Positions 52,412-60,630 of a stretch of DNA of 64,000 nucleotides are shown here, in pieces. The stretch is from Streptomyces sp. MspMP-M5 (GTDB lineage Bacteria > Actinomycetota > Actinomycetes > Streptomycetales > Streptomycetaceae). A program made the translations under genes and the position numbers. Numbering within the stretch: the stretch's first letter is position 1; the number at the start of each line of letters is the position of its first letter. The stretch spans positions 1 to 64,000 of the forward strand of contig NZ_KB891894.1 of assembly GCF_000373585.1 (NCBI RefSeq). The letters are read 5' to 3'. The notes under the pieces are model-generated. The model was not told the origin of the DNA. It saw only the letters and a list, made by a program, of their open reading frames with translations, and ran no database searches.

Positions 52412-55159
52412 TCAGGCGTCGCCGCCGGCCTCACCCGCGTCGGCGGCCGTCACGTCCAGGAGCTGGTAGCGGTCGATGGCCTGCTTGAGCAGCGAGCGGT
52501 CGACCTTGCCCTCCTTGGCCAGCTCGGTGAGGACGGCGAGCACGATCGACTGGGCGTCGATGTGGAAGAAGCGGCGGGCGGCGCCGCGGGTGTCCGCGAA
52601 GCCGAAGCCGTCGGCGCCCAGCGACTGGTAGGTGCCCGGCACCCAGCGCGCGATCTGGTCCGGGACGGACCGCATCCAGTCCGAGACCGCGACCTTCGGG
52701 CCCTCGGCACCCTGGAGCTTCCGCGTCACGTACGGGACGCGCTGCTCCTCCTCCGGGTGGAGCAGGTTGTGCTCCTCGGTCTCCACGGCCTCGCGGCGCA
52801 GCTCGTTCCAGGAGGTCGCCGACCAGACGTCGGCCTTGACGTTCCACTCGTCCGCGAGGATCCGCTGGGCCTCGACGGCCCACGGCACCGCGACGCCCGA
52901 GGCGAGGATCTGGGCCCGGTGCTCGCCCTTCTCGCCGGGCGTGATCCGGTGCAGACCCTTGAGGATGCCCTCGACGTCGACGTCCGCCGGCTCCGCGGGG
53001 TGCACGATCGGCTCGTTGTAGACGGTCAGGTAGTAGAAGACGTCCTCGCCCGGCTTGCCGTCGGCGGTCTCGCCGTACATCCGCCGCAGACCGTCCTTGA
53101 CGATGTGCGCGATCTCGTAGCCGTAGGCCGGGTCGTAGGCGACACAGGCCGGGTTGGTCGAGGCCAGCAGCTGGGAGTGGCCATCGGCGTGCTGCAGGCC
53201 CTCACCGGTCAGGGTGGTACGGCCGGCGGTCGCGCCGAGCACGAAGCCGCGCGAGAGCTGGTCGGCCATCTGCCAGAACTGGTCGCCGGTCCGCTGGAAG
53301 CCGAACATCGAGTAGAAGACATAGACCGGGATCAGCGGCTCGCCGTGGGTGGCGTACGCCGAGCCCGCCGCGATCAGCGACGCGGTGCAGCCGGCCTCGG
53401 TGATGCCGTCGTGCAGCATCTGGCCGGTCGGCGACTCCTTGTACGCCAGCAGCAGCTCGCGGTCCACCGACTCGTAGCTCTGCCCCAGCGGGTTGTAGAT
53501 CTTCGCCGACGGGAAGAACGCGTCCATGCCGAAGGTGCGGTACTCGTCCGGGGCGATCGGCACGAAGCGCTTGCCGATCTCCTTGTCCCGCATCAGGTCC
53601 TTCAGGATGCGGACGAACGCCATGGTCGTGGCGATCTTCTGCTGGCCGGAGCCCTTCTTGGCGGTGGCGTACGCCTTGTCGCCCGGCAGTGCGAGCGGCT
53701 TGGCACGCACGACACGCGTCGGCACATAGCCGCCCAGACCCTGGCGGCGGTCGTGCATGTACTGGATCTCCTCGGACTTGCGGCCCGGGTGGTAGTACGG
53801 CGGGAGGCCGTCCTCCAGGTCCTTGTCCGGGATGGGCAGGTGCAGCCGGTCGCGGAAGCGCTTGAGGTCCTCGACCGTCAGCTTCTTCATCTGGTGCGTG
53901 GCGTTGCGGCCCTCGAAGTTGGGGCCGAGCGTCCAGCCCTTGACCGTCTGGGCCAGGATCACGGTCGGCTGGCCCTTGTGGGCCTTGGCCGCCGCGTACG
54001 CCGCGAAGATCTTCCGGTGGTCGTGGCCGCCGCGACCCAGGTGCAGGATCTGGTCGTCGGTCATGTTCTCGACCATCGCGCGCAGTCGGTGGTCGTCACC
54101 GAAGAAGTGCTCGCGGATGTACGCGCCGGTCTCGGTGGCGTAGGTCTGGAACTGCCCGTCGGGGGTGGTGTTGAGCTTGTTGACCAGGATGCCGTCGCGG
54201 TCCTGCGCCAGCAGCGGGTCCCAGCTGCGGTCCCACACCAGCTTGATGACGTTCCAGCCGGCGCCGCGGAACTGCGACTCCAGCTCCTGCATGATCTTGC
54301 CGTTGCCGCGGACCGGGCCGTCCAGGCGCTGGAGGTTGCAGTTCACGACGAAGGTCAGGTTGTCCAGGCCCTCGCGCGCGGCGATGGACAGCTGGCCGAG
54401 CGACTCCGGTTCGTCCATCTCGCCGTCGCCGAGGAACGCCCAGACATGCGACTTGGAGGTGTCGGCGATGCCGCGGGCCTCCATGTAGCGGTTCATCCGC
54501 GCCTGGTAGATCGCGCCGAGCGGGCCGAGGCCCATCGAGACGGTCGGGAACTCCCAGAAGTCCGGCATCAGCCGCGGGTGCGGGTAGCTGGAGAGGCCCT
54601 CGGGGGCCTTGGACTTCTCCTGGCGGAAGGCGTCCAGCTGGCCCTCGGAGAGCCGGTCCAGGAGGTACGCGCGGGCGTAGATGCCGGGGGAGGCGTGGCC
54701 CTGGAAGAAGACCTGGTCGCCGCCGTCGCCCTCGTCCTTGCCGCGGAAGAAGTGGTTGAAGCCCACGTCGTACAGCGAGGCGGAGGAGGCGAAGGTGGCG
54801 ATGTGGCCGCCGACGCCGATGCCCGGGCGCTGGGCGCGGGAGACCATGACGGCGGCGTTCCACCGGGTCGCGTTGAGGACCTTGCGCTCGATCTCCTCGT
54901 TGCCGGGGAAGAACGGCTCGTCCTTGGTCGCGATGGTGTTGACGTAGTCCGTGCTGCGCATCTCGGGCACGGCCACACGCCGTTCGCGGGCGCGCTCGAT
55001 CAGGCGGAGCATGAGGTAGCGGGCACGTTCCCGGCCTCGCTCGTCGACGGCCGCGTCGAGCGAGTCGAGCCATTCCTGGGTCTCTTCGGGATCGAAGTCC
55101 GGGACCTGGCTGGGAAGGCCGCCAATGATGATCGGGTTTCGATCGGATCCGGAAGCCAC
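52412..55159 (-). CDS. aceE: Pyruvate dehydrogenase E1 (homodimeric type)
   Basis: 915 residues from GTG 55159, which has AAGGAAC upstream and gives the usual actinobacterial start (ASGSDRNPIIIGGLPSQ). The thiamine diphosphate motif is GDGEMDEPES at 244-253, ending in NCNLQRLDG near 273-281. VYVFYSMFGFQRTGDQFWQMADQ and the transketolase C-terminal domain follow. It decarboxylates pyruvate and passes the acetyl group to the E2 lipoyl domain of the pyruvate dehydrogenase complex. E2 and E3 genes are not in the window. The frame stays open upstream to 55273 but those residues are not family-like. A terminator follows. Confidence 0.96.
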   Translation of the reverse strand: MASGSDRNPIIIGGLPSQVPDFDPEETQEWLDSLDAAVDERGRERARYLMLRLIERARERRVAVPEMRSTDYVNTIATKDEPFFPGNEEIERKVLNATRWNAAVMVSRAQRPGIGVGGHIATFASSASLYDVGFNHFFRGKDEGDGGDQVFFQGHASPGIYARAYLLDRLSEGQLDAFRQEKSKAPEGLSSYPHPRLMPDFWEFPTVSMGLGPLGAIYQARMNRYMEARGIADTSKSHVWAFLGDGEMDEPESLGQLSIAAREGLDNLTFVVNCNLQRLDGPVRGNGKIMQELESQFRGAGWNVIKLVWDRSWDPLLAQDRDGILVNKLNTTPDGQFQTYATETGAYIREHFFGDDHRLRAMVENMTDDQILHLGRGGHDHRKIFAAYAAAKAHKGQPTVILAQTVKGWTLGPNFEGRNATHQMKKLTVEDLKRFRDRLHLPIPDKDLEDGLPPYYHPGRKSEEIQYMHDRRQGLGGYVPTRVVRAKPLALPGDKAYATAKKGSGQQKIATTMAFVRILKDLMRDKEIGKRFVPIAPDEYRTFGMDAFFPSAKIYNPLGQSYESVDRELLLAYKESPTGQMLHDGITEAGCTASLIAAGSAYATHGEPLIPVYVFYSMFGFQRTGDQFWQMADQLSRGFVLGATAGRTTLTGEGLQHADGHSQLLASTNPACVAYDPAYGYEIAHIVKDGLRRMYGETADGKPGEDVFYYLTVYNEPIVHPAEPADVDVEGILKGLHRITPGEKGEHRAQILASGVAVPWAVEAQRILADEWNVKADVWSATSWNELRREAVETEEHNLLHPEEEQRVPYVTRKLQGAEGPKVAVSDWMRSVPDQIARWVPGTYQSLGADGFGFADTRGAARRFFHIDAQSIVLAVLTELAKEGKVDRSLLKQAIDRYQLLDVTAADAGEAGGDA

Positions 55160-55676
55160 GCTGTTCCTTCGTGTTCGGTTCGTGTCGTGCTCTGCCTGCT
55201 GCTGCCGCCGTGCACGGGGACGAATGCTGTCTGTGCCTTGTGTCGCGCCGTCTTCCATCGTGTACCGAGCCACCGGGATACGTCACCTCTACCGATGGGT
55301 AACCACCCGCTGAGAGAGGGCGCGGAAAGGGCCGATTCCTGTGGTCGGCCAAATCGCAACCATACGCCCATCTCGAAAGGGGCCCGTGTGCGGCCGGGCC
55401 TTGCCCGGCGGTACGGGCGGGACGCTCCGATACCCTGCGCGGGGGCCATTCCTTCCCGGGTACCCCATATACCCGGCACAATGCTGTGGTGGGTATCACT
55501 TCATGGTGTCCTGGTGGGGGCCGGGCCGCAGTGGCAGGCCCGTCGATCGTCACCGTTTCGGCGGTCTCGATCGCCGGGTACTTGCGCGATCCGCCCGTCA
55601 CGTGTGGACTACGCCCAATGCTCCGCGCACGCGCGGAGTCCCCGAGTACTTTCCGAAACATGACAGGAGGCAATCC
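55160..55676. promoter_or_regulatory. Divergent aceE/DUF3052 regulatory region
   Basis: The 517-bp gap is less GC-rich than its neighbours. CCGGGTA (55456-55462) and TACCCGG (55470-55476) form an inverted repeat around CCCCATA and may be an operator. CTCCGCG-CACG-CGCGGAG (55621-55638) is a small hairpin about 40 bp before the DUF3052 start. No -35/-10 pair is clear enough to place start sites, and I see no reliable gene or known riboswitch fold. Confidence 0.45.
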
Positions 55677-56099
55677 GTGAGCGCGACCGCGGACCACGCG
55701 GAGGAGCGGACCAACCCTGCGACCAAGCTGGGGTTCGAGCCCGGACAGGTGGTCCAGGAGATCGGCTACGACGACGACGTCGAGCAGGAGCTCCGCGAAG
55801 GCATCGAGGCCATCATCGGCCAGGAACTCGAGGACGAGGACTACGACGACGTCGCCGATGTCGTCGTCCTGTGGTTCCGAGACGACGACGGTGATCTCAC
55901 GGACGCGCTGGTGGACGCCATCGGTCTGATCGACGAAGGCGGCCAGATCTGGCTGCTGACGCCCAAGACGGGCCGCGACGGCTACATCGAGCCGAGCGAC
56001 ATCAACGAGGCCGCACAGACCGCGGGTCTGTCCCAGACCCGGAGCATCAACGCAGGCAAGGACTGGACCGGCAGCCGGCTGATCTCGCCCAAGCGCTGA
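55677..56099 (+). CDS. DUF3052 protein
   Basis: 140 residues from GTG 55677, with AGGAGG at ideal distance. Acidic throughout (YDDDVEQELREGIEAIIGQELEDEDYDDVADVVVLWFRDDDGD), with WLLTPKTGRDGYIEPSDINEAAQTAGLSQTRS toward the end. This is the actinobacterial DUF3052 family, conserved beside aceE. No catalytic motif or membrane segment. Function unknown; the conserved pairing suggests a link with pyruvate metabolism or a shared regulatory region. Followed by a strong terminator. Confidence 0.88.
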   Translation: MSATADHAEERTNPATKLGFEPGQVVQEIGYDDDVEQELREGIEAIIGQELEDEDYDDVADVVVLWFRDDDGDLTDALVDAIGLIDEGGQIWLLTPKTGRDGYIEPSDINEAAQTAGLSQTRSINAGKDWTGSRLISPKR

Positions 56100-56122
56100 C
56101 CGGCCGCGCCACCTCACGTCCT

Positions 56123-56163
56123 CGCCGAGCCCCTCCCGGATCCGCTCCGGGAGGGGCTCGGCG
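56123..56163 (+). terminator. Terminator after the DUF3052 gene
   Basis: A perfect 18-bp stem (56123-56140 with 56146-56163) and a 5-nt loop, 24 bp after the stop. Confidence 0.87.
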
Positions 56164-56229
56164 CAGTTGAGGCGCGGGCGCGTAGGGTGGTCGCGTCCAG
56201 TTGAGAGTGACGCGGAAGGACCCAGTCCC

Positions 56230-56688
56230 ATGGCGATCGAGGTCGGCACCAAGGCTCCGGATTTCGAGCTGAAGAACCAGCACGGCGAGCTGGTGAAGCT
56301 CTCCGACTTCCGCGGCGAGAAGAACGTCGTGGTGCTCTTCTATCCCTTCGCCTTCACCGGCGTGTGCACCGGTGAGCTCTGCGCCCTCCGCGACGAGCTG
56401 CCGAAGTTCGTCAACGACGACGTGCAGCTGCTCGCGGTCTCCAACGACTCGCCGTTCTCGCTGCGGGTCTTCGCCGAGCAGGAGGGCCTGGAGTACCCGC
56501 TGCTGTCGGACTTCTGGCCGCACGGCGAGGTCTCCCGGGCGTACGGCGTCTTCGACGAGGAGAAGGGCTGCGCGGTCCGCGGCACCTTCGTCATCGACAA
56601 GGAGGGCGTGGTGCGCTGGACGGTCGTCAACGGCCTGCCCGACGCCCGCGACCTCAACGACTACGTCAAGGCGCTCGAAGCCCTCTGA
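56230..56688 (+). CDS. Peroxiredoxin (AhpE-like)
   Basis: 152 residues. The peroxidatic cysteine is Cys46 in FYPFAFTGVCTGELCALRDE, with a further Cys51 in the same helix. Length and the FTGVCTGE motif match one-cysteine AhpE of actinobacteria, which reduces peroxides and peroxynitrite with mycothiol/mycoredoxin as likely reductant. AAGGAC lies about 11 nt before the ATG. It lies between the aceE/DUF3052 pair and the ter genes, as in other Streptomyces, but has its own promoter region after a terminator. Confidence 0.92.
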   Translation: MAIEVGTKAPDFELKNQHGELVKLSDFRGEKNVVVLFYPFAFTGVCTGELCALRDELPKFVNDDVQLLAVSNDSPFSLRVFAEQEGLEYPLLSDFWPHGEVSRAYGVFDEEKGCAVRGTFVIDKEGVVRWTVVNGLPDARDLNDYVKALEAL

Positions 56689-56863
56689 TCCCGCTGCCCC
56701 CTCCGGTCGCGGCGTGCGCGGCGGCCGATCGGACATCCGACGGGATCCGTGTGCGATATCTGCATGCGGCGGGAACCGGTCACTAGGATCAAATCGTTGA
56801 TCCGATGCCATGCACGATGGGGGCGCAGATCTTGACGTACCCCTCGAATCTACGGGAGGACTC

Positions 56864-57439
56864 GTGGGAGTCAGCCTCAGCAAGGGCGGCAACGTCTCGC
56901 TGACGAAGGAAGCCCCCAACCTGACCGCCGTCCTCGTCGGTCTGGGCTGGGACGCCCGCACCACCACCGGTACGGACTTCGACCTGGACGCCAGCGCCCT
57001 GCTGACGAACGACCAGGGCAAGGTCGCCAACGACCAGAACTTCGTGTTCTTCAACAACCTCAAGAGCCCCTGCGGTTCGGTGGAGCACACCGGCGACAAC
57101 CTCACCGGTGAGGGCGAGGGCGACGACGAGGCCATCAAGGTGAACCTCGCCGGTGTCCCCGCCGACGTCCACAAGATCGTGTTCCCGGTGTCGATCTACG
57201 ACGCCGAGACCCGCCAGCAGAGCTTCGGCCAGGTCCGCAACGCCTACATCCGCGTGGTCAACCAGGCCGACGGCACGGAGCTGGCGCGCTACGACCTCAG
57301 CGAGGACGCCTCGACCGAGACCGCCATGGTCTTCGGCGAGCTGTACCGCAACGGCGCGGAGTGGAAGTTCCGCGCCATCGGCCAGGGCTACGCCTCGGGC
57401 CTGCGCGGTATCGCGCAGGACTTCGGGGTCAACGTCTGA
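56864..57439 (+). CDS. terD: TerD-family protein, copy 1
   Basis: 191 residues from GTG 56864 with GGGAGGA upstream. GVSLSKGGNVSLTKEAPNLTAVLVGLGWDAR, FDLDASALLTNDQGKV and ARYDLSEDASTETAMVFGELYRNGAEWKFRAIGQGYASGL are the TerD signature; the acidic loops around DLDAS and DLSED bind calcium in characterised members. Such proteins are cytoplasmic calcium-binding factors of the tellurite and stress-resistance system and influence Streptomyces development. A longer frame begins at 56810 but lacks a ribosome site. Copy 2 follows 115 bp later. Confidence 0.95.
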   Translation: MGVSLSKGGNVSLTKEAPNLTAVLVGLGWDARTTTGTDFDLDASALLTNDQGKVANDQNFVFFNNLKSPCGSVEHTGDNLTGEGEGDDEAIKVNLAGVPADVHKIVFPVSIYDAETRQQSFGQVRNAYIRVVNQADGTELARYDLSEDASTETAMVFGELYRNGAEWKFRAIGQGYASGLRGIAQDFGVNV

Positions 57440-57554
57440 CCGCACGGCGACCGCGCCCCGGCGCCGTACGCCCCGTCCGGGGAGTGCGGCGCCGGGCGCG
57501 TTTCCGGGGCGCGCGAGGCGTCCCGCACCGACACCGGGGAGGAATACGAACACC

Positions 57555-58130
57555 ATGGGCGTCACACTCGCCAAGGGGGGCAACGTCTCCCTGTCCAAGG
57601 CCGCGCCGCATCTCACCCAGATCACGGTCGGCCTCGGCTGGGACGCGCGGTCCACCACGGGAGCACCCTTCGACCTCGACGCCAGCGCGCTGCTGTGCCG
57701 GTCGGGCCGGGTGCTGGGGGACGAGTACTTCGTCTTCTACAACAACCTCAAGAGCCCCGAGGGCTCGGTCGAGCACACCGGTGACAACCTCACCGGTGAG
57801 GGAGAGGGCGACGACGAGACGATCCTGGTCGACCTCACGCAGGTGCCCGAGGAGGTGGAGGCCATCGTCTTCCCGGTCTCCATCCATGAGGCCGATCTGC
57901 GCGGCCAGAGCTTCGGCCAGGTCGGCAACGCCTTCATCCGGATCGTCAATCAGGCCGACGGCAGCGAACTGGCCCGCTACGACCTCAGCGAGGACGCCGC
58001 CGGCGAAACGGCGATGATCTTCGGCGAGGTCTACCGCCGCAACGGCGAGTGGAAGTTCCGGGCCGTGGGGCAGGGGTACGCGTCGGGACTGCGCGGTATC
58101 GCTCTAGACTTCGGGGTCAACGTTTCGTAA
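57555..58130 (+). CDS. terD: TerD-family protein, copy 2
   Basis: 191 residues, same length as copy 1 and highly similar over its entire length (GVTLAKGGNVSLSKAAPHLTQI, FDLDASALL, RYDLSEDAAGETAMIFGEVYRRNGEWKFRAVGQGYASGL). Copy 1 keeps a cysteine (SPCGSVEH) where copy 2 has SPEGSVEH; copy 2 has LLCRSGR where copy 1 has LLTNDQGK. This is a tandem duplication; both copies keep the calcium-loop acids. GAGGAA about 11 nt before the ATG. Its last bases are echoed at 58498-58530. Confidence 0.95.
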   Translation: MGVTLAKGGNVSLSKAAPHLTQITVGLGWDARSTTGAPFDLDASALLCRSGRVLGDEYFVFYNNLKSPEGSVEHTGDNLTGEGEGDDETILVDLTQVPEEVEAIVFPVSIHEADLRGQSFGQVGNAFIRIVNQADGSELARYDLSEDAAGETAMIFGEVYRRNGEWKFRAVGQGYASGLRGIALDFGVNVS

Positions 58131-58168
58131 ACAGCCACGTACACAGCGTGGTTGGCGGCAAGGAAGAC

Positions 58169-58212
58169 GGAAGGCCACCCGCTGCGCCTGGAAACGAGGC
58201 AGGTGGCCTTCC
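58169..58212 (+). terminator. Hairpin after terD copy 2
   Basis: GGAAGGCCACC (58169-58179) pairs with its complement at 58202-58212 across a 22-nt loop, 39 bp after the terD stop. Moderate strength. Confidence 0.5.
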
Positions 58213-58250
58213 TGAGCCCGCCGCCCTCGAAGGACGGGAGTGCGCTCATT

Positions 58251-58433
58251 ATGCCCAGGCAATCACGCTGTCCGACCAGTTGGCTGGCCTCGGCGAGTCA
58301 GGCCCTCATGTACTGCGCGGCGCTGGCCGCCGGTGTCGTGCTCGTCGTGGCCGGCCGGGCCACGCCCGTCGAGGCGTCCGGTTATGTCTCGCCGTTCCTC
58401 GTGATCTTCGAGGGGGCGCGGCGGCGGAGCTGA
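58251..58433 (+). CDS. Possible 60-residue membrane miniprotein
   Basis: From ATG 58251, with GGGAG about 11 nt upstream, 60 codons encode one hydrophobic helix (ALMYCAALAAGVVLVVAG) and a basic C-terminal end (GARRRS). It lies between two hairpins in the ter locus, where many Streptomyces carry a short hypothetical gene. Not recognised as any family; it could be chance. The frame stays open upstream to 58152 without a better start. Confidence 0.35.
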   Translation: MPRQSRCPTSWLASASQALMYCAALAAGVVLVVAGRATPVEASGYVSPFLVIFEGARRRS

Positions 58434-58456
58434 CGACCGGCCTCACCTGCGACTCT

Positions 58457-58488
58457 CCGGGCGGGCCGGGGCCGACCGGCCCGCCCGG
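58457..58488 (+). terminator. Hairpin before the DUF475 gene
   Basis: A perfect 13-bp stem CCGGGCGGGCCGG (58457-58469) with 58476-58488 and a 6-nt loop. Confidence 0.75.
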
Positions 58489-58497
58489 GGAGGATGC

Positions 58498-58530
58498 GCT
58501 CTACACTTCGGGTCAACGTTTAGCAAAGCG
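58498..58530 (+). repeat. Echo of the terD 3' end before the DUF475 gene
   Basis: GCTCTACACTTCGGGTCAAC and the following CGTTTAGCAAA match the last bases of terD copy 2 and just beyond (58101-58131, GCTCTAGACTTCGGGGTCAA...), differing by a few substitutions and one missing G. The run includes the codons for the conserved ending DFGVNV. It looks like the tail of a lost third terD copy. Confidence 0.6.
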
Positions 58531-58578
58531 CCGCGCACTGCGCGCGGGGGACCCACACAGCGAGGGATTGGGTAGGCA

Positions 58579-59712
58579 GTGCTCCTGAAAACCTTTGGCT
58601 GGTCGTTCGCCATCACGGTGCTCGGCCTCGGCCTGGCCGGCGTCCTCTGGGGGTGGCAGGGGCTCGCGATCGTCGGGATCCTGTCCATCCTGGAGATCTC
58701 GCTGTCCTTCGACAACGCGGTCATCAACGCGGGCATCCTGCGCAAGATGAACGCCTTCTGGCAGAAGATCTTCCTCACTGTCGGCATCCTCGTCGCGGTA
58801 TTCGGCATGCGGCTGGTCTTCCCCGTCGTCATCGTCGCGATCACCGCGAAGATGGGGCCGATCGAGGCGGTCCAGCTCGCCATCAACGACAAGGCGCACT
58901 ACGAGGCGCTGGTCACCAGCGCCCACCCGGCCATCGCGGCCTTCGGCGGCATCTTCCTGCTGATGATCTTCCTCGACTTCATCTTCGAAGACCACGACTA
59001 CAAGTGGCTGTCGTGGATCGAGAAGCCGCTCGCCCGGATCGGCAAGCTCGACACCCTCTCCGTCATCGTGGCGCTGGTCGTCCTGCTGGTCAGCGCCATG
59101 ACGGTGGCGCCGCACGCCGCGCACGGCGGCGGCGACAAGACCACCACGGTCCTGCTGTCCGGTATCGCGGGCCTGATCACCTATCTCGTCGTCGGCGGGA
59201 TCTCCGGCTACTTCGAGGGCCGCCTGGAGGACGACGAGGCCGAGGACGGCGCCGAGGCGGGCGCGGTGGAGAAGAAGGGCGCCGAGGCGGGCTCCGTGGC
59301 GGGGCTGGCCGGCAAGGCGGCGTTCTTCATGTTCCTCTACCTGGAGGTCATCGACGCCTCGTTCTCCTTCGACGGGGTGATCGGCGCGTTCGCCATCACC
59401 AACGACATCTTCGCGATGGCCCTGGGTCTGGGCATCGGCGCGATGTACATCCGCTCGCTGACGGTCTTCCTGGTCCGCAAGGGCACCCTGGACGACTACG
59501 TCTACCTGGAGCACGGCGCGCACTACGCCATCGGCGCGCTGGGCGTCATCCTGCTCGCCACGATCCGCTACGAGATCAGCGAGGTCGTCACCGGCCTGAT
59601 CGGCATCGTGCTGATCGCGCTCTCCTTCGGCTCGTCGGTGCTGCGCAACCGGCGCGAGGGCAAGCCCGGCGCGGAGCCGTCGGCACAGTCGGAAGTGACG
59701 TCCGGAGTGTGA
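58579..59712 (+). CDS. TerC-like integral membrane protein (DUF475)
   Basis: 377 residues from GTG 58579. About nine membrane helices, including EISLSFDNAVINAGILRKM and VIDASFSFDGVIGAFAITNDIFAMALGLGIGAMYIRS. The paired acidic SFDNAV/SFDGV motifs within helices are hallmarks of TerC/DUF475, proposed metal-binding sites for export of cations or for metallation of exported enzymes. A charged cytoplasmic loop (residues about 215-240, EDDEAEDGAEAGAVEKKGAEAG) splits the two halves. TerC and TerD proteins are known to act together. The ribosome site is weak. Confidence 0.9.
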   Translation: MLLKTFGWSFAITVLGLGLAGVLWGWQGLAIVGILSILEISLSFDNAVINAGILRKMNAFWQKIFLTVGILVAVFGMRLVFPVVIVAITAKMGPIEAVQLAINDKAHYEALVTSAHPAIAAFGGIFLLMIFLDFIFEDHDYKWLSWIEKPLARIGKLDTLSVIVALVVLLVSAMTVAPHAAHGGGDKTTTVLLSGIAGLITYLVVGGISGYFEGRLEDDEAEDGAEAGAVEKKGAEAGSVAGLAGKAAFFMFLYLEVIDASFSFDGVIGAFAITNDIFAMALGLGIGAMYIRSLTVFLVRKGTLDDYVYLEHGAHYAIGALGVILLATIRYEISEVVTGLIGIVLIALSFGSSVLRNRREGKPGAEPSAQSEVTSGV

Positions 59713-59737
59713 CGGGCCTCTTATTGAGGAACGCTTT

Positions 59738-59781
59738 CTGCGGGGCGGCCACGGGGGACACACCCATGGACCGCCCCGCAG
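59738..59781 (+). terminator. Hairpin between DUF475 gene and TerD-like gene
   Basis: CTGCGGGGCGG (59738-59748) pairs with its complement at 59771-59781; three further pairs extend it across a bulge. It ends just before the next gene, so it could also be a leader structure affecting translation. Confidence 0.55.
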
Positions 59782-59805
59782 GTGGTTTACGGGCGAGGAC
59801 ATGGG

Positions 59806-60552
59806 GTGGGCAAGGTGTCGTTCCTGGAGAACCTGTGGCGCGGCAACGCGCCGAAGTTCGACGGCGGTGGCGCGTCGTACGTCGTCGAGCTGACGAAGCG
59901 GAATCCGGTCGTCTCGCTGACGAAGCAGGGGGCGGCCAACGGGCATCTGCGGGTCAATCTGAGCTGGCAGATGCGTACTTCGGACTTCGGCGAGCGGGGC
60001 GGGCAGCGCCCGGCGAGCCTGCTGCGGAATCCGGGCAGGCTGTTCAGGCCCGAGATCGTGCAGGCCCAGGGCCCGGCCGTGGTCAACGTCGACCTGGACC
60101 TGGCCTGTCTGTACGAGCTCCAGGACGGCACCAAGGGCGTGGTGCAGCCGCTGGGCGACTTCCTCGGCGACCTCAACGGCCCGCCGTTCGTCAAGCTCAG
60201 CGGCGACGACCGGTTCGGCTCGGGCTCCGGCGAGACGCTGTACGTCAACCTCGACCATCGCGACGAGATCAAGCGGCTGCTGATCTTCGTCTACATCTAC
60301 GACGGGACCCCGGCGTTCGCCCGCACGCACGCGGTGGTGACGCTCTACCCGAGCACCGGGCCGCGGGTCGAGGTCAAGCTGGACGAGCGGGCGCCGCAGG
60401 CCCGTTCCTGTGCCGTCTTCATGCTGGAGAACGGCAAGGACGGCCTGTCGGTGCGGCGCGAGGTGAAGTACGTCTACGGCTTCCAGGCCGAGCTGGACCG
60501 GCTCTACGGCTGGGGGCTCCAGTGGGGCCGGGGGTACAAGTCGAAGGTCTGA
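59806..60552 (+). CDS. Long TerD-superfamily protein (TerA-like)
   Basis: 248 residues from GTG 59806 with GAGGAC 8-9 nt upstream. It opens SFLENLWRGNAPKFDGG and continues ELTKRNPVVSLTKQGAANGHLRVNLSWQMR. A TerD-type core with NVDLDLACLYELQDGTKGVVQPLGDFLGD and GSGETLYVNLDHRDEIKRLLIFVYIYDGTPAF follows, and a conserved ending YGFQAELDRLYGWGLQWGRGYK. Known as a Ter-system partner of TerD and TerC in Streptomyces. An in-frame GTG at 59782 would add eight residues and was judged less likely. Confidence 0.87.
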   Translation: MGKVSFLENLWRGNAPKFDGGGASYVVELTKRNPVVSLTKQGAANGHLRVNLSWQMRTSDFGERGGQRPASLLRNPGRLFRPEIVQAQGPAVVNVDLDLACLYELQDGTKGVVQPLGDFLGDLNGPPFVKLSGDDRFGSGSGETLYVNLDHRDEIKRLLIFVYIYDGTPAFARTHAVVTLYPSTGPRVEVKLDERAPQARSCAVFMLENGKDGLSVRREVKYVYGFQAELDRLYGWGLQWGRGYKSKV

Positions 60553-60571
60553 GATGAGTGCGGACCCGGTG

Positions 60572-60616
60572 CGGCCGGGGCGCGGAGGCGGCTGTGCGGC
60601 TCCCGCGCCCCGGCCG
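60572..60616. terminator. Terminator between convergent ter genes
   Basis: CGGCCGGGGCGCGG (60572-60585) pairs with 60603-60616 across a 17-nt loop. Confidence 0.75.
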
Positions 60617-60630
60617 TTCGCGTCCGGGCG

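Noticed and set aside
51731..55663. Plus-strand frame of about 1300 codons opposite aceE
   Set aside because: Shadow of aceE: Val/Gly/Arg/Asp-rich with no motif, while aceE is unmistakable.
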